DNA of 18,174 nucleotides from Bacillota bacterium (lineage in GTDB: Bacteria > Bacillota_I > Bacilli_A > RF39 > UBA660): NCBI GenBank assembly GCA_023391185.1, contig JAEWBI010000043.1, positions 1 to 18,174 of the forward strand. The letters run 5' to 3'. Below the pieces are notes generated by a model. It had not been told where the DNA came from and made no database searches. It saw only the letters and a program-made list of their open reading frames with translations. Within the stretch, counting starts at the first letter, position 1. The number at the start of each line of letters is the position of its first letter. A program made the position numbers and the translations under genes. This document shows positions 14,378 through 18,174 of the stretch, in pieces.

Positions 14378-15799
14378 TTATTGCTTTATTTGATCTATTG
14401 TCTCTTCATTAGCAAATATTGTAATAGATATATCACCTAATTTTTCATAGTTATAAATTTTGCCCTCTTTTAAATTATCAATGAATAAGTTATATGAATC
14501 CTTAAAATCATTAAAATCATCAAAATTAGTTGTACTATATTCAAAATAATCTAATTTATATACATTTTGAGTAGCATCATAATTTAATAATACACCATTA
14601 ACACTTCTTAGTGATTGACAATAAGTGAATTCAACTCTAATAACATTATCACTTAAATCAGAATCAATTTCATAATTTGTATCATATCTTTCTGATATAA
14701 TTGGCGCAGGAGTTGATAGTGTAAATTGCTTCTCTTTTATTTGCATATTAAATTTAGAAGTCTCTGGCGCTTTATCAATATAATCAAATGATAAAATATT
14801 GCTTACAAATATTAAACTACCAATACAAATAACTAAAATGCTTATAAATGCTGGATAAAAATGTACTTTTTCAATTTTAAAAGTTAATTGTGTGAATATA
14901 TCAATTGCCCATCCAGTACCAATAATTAGCCCAGCTAGTACAATAATTAATCCCCATATATTAATACCTAAACAAGTATAATATATTGTAGCTCCTAAGC
15001 CAATTACTAAACCAAGTTGCATAAACCAAAGAGGAATTAAGAATATAATAACCATAAATACACGAAATATTATAGTTAAAACAGTATTTATATTATTGTT
15101 TACGTAATTTGTTTTAGTATTTTTAACCTCTGTGTTTTGTCTAACAAATTCATGTTTATTATTCTCTTCTTTTTTTTGTGCTTTTATATTTTTTTTTTCT
15201 TTTACAGCATCTTCACTTTGATTATAATTTACATAGTTCTTAAACATTGCTATAAAAATAAGTATACAAACACCAAAATATAATACTGATGTAAATAAAT
15301 GCCATATCATATTAAACACAGTGTCAGCTGGAAAGAAAGCCATATCAAATATACTTTCACCTAATCCATTTATTATTGCAAATGGAAGTCTTAAAATAGC
15401 AAGAATTATTAACATAATTATAAACTTAATTATTAATTCAAAAACTAATTCAATACTTATATCATTATTACTCTTCTTTAAACTATCATATATTCCTTTT
15501 GTAGTTTCGGATAAATTTTTTGCAGTATCTTTAATCCATCCCTCACAACTATCCTTTGCTTCTTTAAAACTGTCCTTATTGTTATTAGAATATTTAGGAT
15601 TGATTTTATATGCTTTTAAAATCTCACAAGTAAGTTCATCTATACTACCAAATTCGCTTACAGCTTCCTCTTCAGTTTTACCATTTTTCACTTTCTCATC
15701 AATTATATCTTTATATTCATTGACAATATCTTTTATTTCTTTTTCATCTAAAATATCCAATCTTTTCTCAAGTTCTTTAATAAAATCTCTTTTATTCAT
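14378..15799 (-). CDS. HAAS (DUF1700) domain multi-spanning membrane protein
   Basis: A 473-residue protein. The N-terminal ~65 residues (MNKRDFIKELEKRLDILDEKE, then EEAVSEFGSIDEL) are a HAAS/DUF1700 domain, a helical module usually encoded beside a PadR regulator. Membrane helices lie at about 118-146, 165-188, 238-262, 263-279, 281-303 and 314-336, with a Lys/Glu-rich loop at 198-235. The last ~135 residues look like an extracytoplasmic beta domain. It is translationally coupled to padR (8-bp overlap). Related systems respond to membrane or envelope stress, but no function is shown here. It is longer than the usual ~200-residue DUF1700 protein. Confidence 0.85.
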   Translation of the reverse strand: MNKRDFIKELEKRLDILDEKEIKDIVNEYKDIIDEKVKNGKTEEEAVSEFGSIDELTCEILKAYKINPKYSNNNKDSFKEAKDSCEGWIKDTAKNLSETTKGIYDSLKKSNNDISIELVFELIIKFIIMLIILAILRLPFAIINGLGESIFDMAFFPADTVFNMIWHLFTSVLYFGVCILIFIAMFKNYVNYNQSEDAVKEKKNIKAQKKEENNKHEFVRQNTEVKNTKTNYVNNNINTVLTIIFRVFMVIIFLIPLWFMQLGLVIGLGATIYYTCLGINIWGLIIVLAGLIIGTGWAIDIFTQLTFKIEKVHFYPAFISILVICIGSLIFVSNILSFDYIDKAPETSKFNMQIKEKQFTLSTPAPIISERYDTNYEIDSDLSDNVIRVEFTYCQSLRSVNGVLLNYDATQNVYKLDYFEYSTTNFDDFNDFKDSYNLFIDNLKEGKIYNYEKLGDISITIFANEETIDQIKQ

Positions 15800-16115
15800 T
15801 CTCCATACACTCCTTTATAAATTTATTTACTGACTTTTCAAAAACTTTCCAACTGCTACTTAATTCATCTAATCTTTTTTTACCCATTTCAGTAATTTTA
15901 TAATATTTTCTTGAAGGGCCTTCTGTTGATTCTACAAGATATGTATCAGCATATTTTTCATTTGTTAGCCTCTTTAATAATGGATAAATTGTACCATCAT
16001 TTACATCAACTACTTTAGATACTTCCATAATAAGTTCATATCCATACATATCCTTTTTGTTAATAGAGAGTAATACTATAAGTTCAAGTACACCCTTTTT
16101 AAATTGTGTGTTCAT
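15792..16115 (-). CDS. PadR family transcriptional regulator
   Basis: A 107-residue winged-helix repressor of the PadR type. It starts MNTQFKKGVLELIVLLSI, followed by YGYELIMEVSKVVDVNDGTIYPLLKRL, the recognition helix region, and EGPSRKYYKITEMGKKRL, the wing. The ATG at 16115 is chosen because GGGGTGGG lies a few bases upstream; a GTG four codons earlier lacks a ribosome site. It likely represses its own promoter and the downstream HAAS gene by binding the dyad at 16151-16168. Confidence 0.93.
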   Translation of the reverse strand: MNTQFKKGVLELIVLLSINKKDMYGYELIMEVSKVVDVNDGTIYPLLKRLTNEKYADTYLVESTEGPSRKYYKITEMGKKRLDELSSSWKVFEKSVNKFIKECMENE

Positions 16116-16134
16116 ATCCCACCCCACACTAATA

Positions 16135-16168
16135 ATATATACCTACTACCTGGTATTGTCAAGTACCA
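16135..16168 (-). promoter_or_regulatory. padR promoter with overlapping operator dyad
   Basis: Minus strand: -35 TTGACA (16162-16157), 17-bp spacer, -10 TATATT. The -35 box lies in the middle of a perfect dyad TGGTA-N8-TACCA (16168-16151). A further partial copy, AGGTAGTAGGTA, lies just downstream. A bound PadR dimer would block RNA polymerase, so autorepression is likely. Confidence 0.7.
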
Positions 16169-16184
16169 AATATTAAATGATACT

Positions 16185-16210
16185 AAAAAAAGTAGATTAC
16201 TCTACTTTTT
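16185..16210 (-). terminator. Terminator of the lipoprotein gene
   Basis: Minus strand: AAAAAGTAGA (16210-16201), loop GTAA, TCTACTTTTT (16196-16187), 10 perfect pairs, with the T run extending to 16185. The stop codon of the lipoprotein gene (16197-16199) is in the loop. Confidence 0.88.
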
Positions 16211-17159
16211 CAGCATTTTTTGGACTACTTACCACACCAGATTCCACTTTAAATTTATAAGCATTGATAACAATATTTCCACTTATTACCTTCCCCTTTA
16301 GTACAGTTAAAGATACACTACTAGGTTTATCACCATTATAATTTAAAGAATTATCAGTATAAGTCGTTGTTTGTTCACTTAATGAAAGATTATTTACAGA
16401 TGTGACATAATCAACCGAATTAACATATGCATTTATTATGTTTTCATCTACTGCACTTGCAATAACTTTTTCTGGTATTATTACATCTTCTGTATTGTCA
16501 AAATTACTGTAATTAATCTCTAAATAGAATCTATCTAGTTCATATGAAGGAAACTTAATGACAGGAGTAAAATCTGCATTTAAAGATTGAATTTTTTTTG
16601 TTTTACTATTTACATAAACATTTATTTTAACACTATCAGTAATTTCAAAATCTTTATTTTCTAAGAATTCTACATCGTAATATGAATTTAAAAAATCTTT
16701 AATACGATCTTTATTTAAAGTTACTACATAATGTATTATTCCACCTTTAGTATCAATATACTGATAGGCTGAATTTTTATTAATAAAAGCCGTCAAATAA
16801 TATATTGAATTTTTATCTTTTGCTTCTGTCTTTAACTTATAATAATCCTTATAAGTCTTATAAGTTGTTATTGTGTCTTTATTAGATTTTAAATAATATT
16901 TTTGAGTTGTTTTCTCCTTATTAATTGTCTCTGTAACTTCTACAACAGCTGATGAATTAATATTATCAACAGTTATTTCTTTTTCTCTCTTAAAGTCTAT
17001 TAGTTTATCATCAAATTTGCCATTTATTTCTAAAGCAATATCAGCATTATAATTCTTCGCATTTTCTAAATTTTGTGCGACTGTTTCAATACTAACACTT
17101 TTACATCCGGTTAAAAATAAGCAGGCAATAATTAATGATAATAACTTCTTTTTCATCAT
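16197..17159 (-). CDS. Secreted lipoprotein of unknown function
   Basis: A 320-residue protein with a lipoprotein signal peptide: basic MMKKK, hydrophobic core, lipobox LTGC with the lipidated Cys at 19. The mature part is predominantly beta (repeated alternating strands such as ADIALEINGKF, TTQKYYLKSN, HYVVTLNKD, KINVYVNSKTKKIQS). This suggests a LolA/LppX-like half-barrel fold, but that is inference. GGAGG lies 4 nt before the first ATG and 7 nt before a second ATG at 17156, which may be the true start. It is a single-gene unit between padR and divergent sigK. Confidence 0.85.
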   Translation of the reverse strand: MMKKKLLSLIIACLFLTGCKSVSIETVAQNLENAKNYNADIALEINGKFDDKLIDFKREKEITVDNINSSAVVEVTETINKEKTTQKYYLKSNKDTITTYKTYKDYYKLKTEAKDKNSIYYLTAFINKNSAYQYIDTKGGIIHYVVTLNKDRIKDFLNSYYDVEFLENKDFEITDSVKINVYVNSKTKKIQSLNADFTPVIKFPSYELDRFYLEINYSNFDNTEDVIIPEKVIASAVDENIINAYVNSVDYVTSVNNLSLSEQTTTYTDNSLNYNGDKPSSVSLTVLKGKVISGNIVINAYKFKVESGVVSSPKNAEKVE

Positions 17160-17180
17160 TATTCCTCCTATTCCACCTAC

Positions 17181-17209
17181 ATATTAACATACTAAATTAT
17201 CTTATTCAA
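17181..17209 (-). promoter_or_regulatory. Weak candidate promoter of the lipoprotein gene
   Basis: Minus strand: TTGAAT (17209-17204), 17-bp spacer, TAATAT (17186-17181). Each hexamer matches 4 of 6 consensus positions, in AT-rich DNA, so support is limited. Confidence 0.35.
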
Positions 17210-17277
17210 TATTAAATAATTTATTTACATAAAAAAACATAATGTTTACTCAAAATTTACTTTTAATTGTGTTTATC

Positions 17278-17310
17278 GTATATTGTCGGAATAAATCACA
17301 ACACTATAAT
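17278..17310 (+). promoter_or_regulatory. Candidate sigK promoter region (sigma-E-like and sigma-A-like)
   Basis: Two overlapping candidates. A sigma-E-like pair is GTATATT (17278-17284, a full match to the GHATATT -35 pattern), 13-bp spacer, ACAACACT (17298-17305, 5 of 8). A sigma-A-like pair is TTGTCG (17283-17288), 16-bp spacer, TATAAT (17305-17310). In Bacillus, sigK is started by sigma-E with SpoIIID, which favours the first reading; the sequence alone does not decide. Confidence 0.4.
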
Positions 17311-17349
17311 GTTATAACTTAAACTGCATATATTTTATTGAGGTGTTAT

Positions 17350-18048
17350 ATGTTTAAAAAAATAATTGATTTATTATTTAAAGACTTTTCTATTTTCGCT
17401 TGTGCCTACTCTAATAATATATTTCCTGATCCACTATCAAAAGAAGATGAGGAAGACTGTGTTAATAAGTGTTTAACTGGTGATAAAGAAGCGAGAAATA
17501 AACTGATTGAGCATAACTTACGATTAGTAGCGCATATAGTCAAAAAATATGATAATAAAAAGGATAGTTTAGATGACCTAATAAGTATTGGTACTATTGG
17601 ATTAATTAAAGGTGTTGATTCATATAAACCAAGTAAAGGTATAAGACTTACTACTTATGCAGCTAGATGCATTGAAAATGAAATACTCATGTTCTATAGA
17701 GGTGATAAGAAGAACTCAAAAAATATTAGTTTAAGTGAAAGTATTGGTTTTGATAAAGAAGGTAATGAAATTACATTTTTAGATGTTCTTAAAACTCCTA
17801 AACCAGATTACGCTTTAGATATATATAAACAAGATAATATTAATTCAATGAAGGAATATTTTAAGTTACTTAACGATCGCGAAAAAGATATTCTAGTTAG
17901 AAGATATGGTTTGGATAAACGAGATGAAGTGACTCAAAAGGAAATTGCTAAAGAACTAGGAATATCTAGAAGTTATGTTTCTAGAATAGAGAAAAGAGCT
18001 CTTACTAAAATATTAAGAGAGTTTTTAAGAAATAAAAAAGAGAATTAA
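17350..18048 (+). CDS. sigK: RNA polymerase sigma factor, pro-sigma-K
   Basis: The late mother-cell sigma factor of sporulation, 232 residues from the ATG at 17350, chosen because GAGGTG lies 4 nt upstream; a TTG four codons earlier has no such site. Residues 1-19 form a hydrophobic pro-sequence. NNIFPDPLSKEDE (22-34) aligns with the start of mature sigma-K, so cleavage near A19/Y20 by a SpoIVFB-type protease is expected. Region 2 is at about 52-117 (IEHNLRLVAHIVKK, DLISIGTIGLIKG, TTYAARCIENEIL). Region 4 is at about 172-222 (LNDREKDIL, KEIAKELGISRSYVSRIEKRA). The gene is uninterrupted, with no skin element. It is the only plus-strand gene. Confidence 0.94.
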   Translation: MFKKIIDLLFKDFSIFACAYSNNIFPDPLSKEDEEDCVNKCLTGDKEARNKLIEHNLRLVAHIVKKYDNKKDSLDDLISIGTIGLIKGVDSYKPSKGIRLTTYAARCIENEILMFYRGDKKNSKNISLSESIGFDKEGNEITFLDVLKTPKPDYALDIYKQDNINSMKEYFKLLNDREKDILVRRYGLDKRDEVTQKEIAKELGISRSYVSRIEKRALTKILREFLRNKKEN

Positions 18049-18060
18049 GATAGTAGTACC

Positions 18061-18174
18061 TGTCAAGTAGATATTAAATAAAAAGAACTTAAGAATATCT
18101 GTTAGGTGGGAGATATCCTAGTGATTTTTGAATACGTTGAGTGTTATACCATTCAATGTATTTTTTTATTTCTA
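18061..18174 (-). mobile_element. IS3-family insertion sequence, right end (partial)
   Basis: The element runs off the window edge. Its likely terminal inverted repeat begins TGTCAAGTAGATATTA at 18061, with the TG dinucleotide typical of IS3-family tips, and the transposase gene ends 28 bp inside. The insertion point is 12 bp after the sigK stop. The left end and target duplication cannot be seen. Confidence 0.7.
18089..18174 (-). CDS. IS3-family transposase, C-terminal end (partial)
   Basis: Only the last 27 codons before TAA (18089-18091) are in the window. They read KKYIEWYNTQRIQKSLGYLPP near the end, the characteristic C-terminal tail of the DDE integrase (OrfB) of IS3-family elements, with the YNxxRxxxSLGYxxP pattern. 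The rest, including the catalytic DDE residues, lies to the right, so intactness cannot be judged. Confidence 0.88.
   Translation of the reverse strand, partial: EIKKYIEWYNTQRIQKSLGYLPPNRYS

Noticed and set aside
15321..15833. A 170-codon plus-strand open frame
   Set aside because: It lies antisense to the HAAS gene and is biased in Ser/Ile/Leu, as expected for a shadow of an AT-rich membrane protein gene; it has no good ribosome site.
16116..16127. GTG start of padR four codons upstream
   Set aside because: No ribosome site precedes it; the ATG at 16115 has GGGGTGGG and begins exactly as PadR proteins do.
16147..16168. TGTCAAGTA shared between the padR operator region and the IS tip at 18061
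   Set aside because: Both contain a TTGACA box on the minus strand and the match ends after nine bases; it is most likely chance rather than a common element.

Overview
The window comes from a very AT-rich, spore-forming member of the Bacillota (Firmicutes), most likely an uncultured Clostridia- or Bacilli-like lineage. The reasons are the low GC content, T-box leaders, strong Shine-Dalgarno sites, sigma-A type promoters, the block ybeY-dgkA-cdd-era-yqzL-recO, the sporulation pair yqfC-yqfD, and a complete pro-sigma-K gene. The standard bacterial code fits: TGA ends cdd and TGG encodes Trp. The exact genus cannot be told from the sequence. Almost every gene lies on the minus strand; only sigK is on the plus strand.

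Layout, read in the minus-strand direction (right to left). At 18061-18174 is the end of an IS3-family insertion sequence, 12 bp past the stop of plus-strand sigK (17350-18048). Divergent from sigK is a lipoprotein gene (16197-17159) with its own terminator. Next is a padR-HAAS (DUF1700) pair (14378-16115) behind a promoter whose -35 box sits in a perfect TGGTA-N8-TACCA dyad. Then come two uncharacterised small genes and gltX (11729-14216). A complete phenylalanine T-box (11485-11704) controls pheS-pheT (8053-11468). A 510-residue uncharacterised protein with an HELAH zincin motif (6446-7978) has its own promoter and terminator. The sporulation pair yqfC-yqfD (4954-6343) follows. A sigma-A promoter at 4909-4937 starts a long tightly packed operon: ybeY, dgkA, cdd, era, yqzL (36 codons), a DUF1653 gene, recO and a DUF212/PAP2-like membrane protein gene, ending at a terminator at 1175-1202. 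A solitary pseudopilin-like gene (166-1122) has its own promoter. At the left edge is a second, strikingly short T-box-like leader (1-125), whose target gene lies outside the window. From conserved gene order (recO followed by glyQS) and the UGGA of the T-box bulge, glycyl-tRNA synthetase is the best guess.

Functionally the region is mostly core information processing: ribosome maturation (YbeY, Era), DNA repair (RecO), aminoacylation (GltX, PheST and an inferred GlyRS), and lipid and nucleotide salvage (DgkA, Cdd). Mother-cell sporulation genes (yqfC, yqfD, sigK) are interleaved with it. The most unusual items are the minimal T-box whose antiterminator is nested inside the terminator stem, the uncharacterised HExxH protein, the lone pilin-like protein with a long acidic C-terminus, a hairpin over the yqzL start, and the habit of placing stop codons inside terminator hairpins. 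No CRISPR array, tRNA, rRNA, prophage or clear defence system is present.
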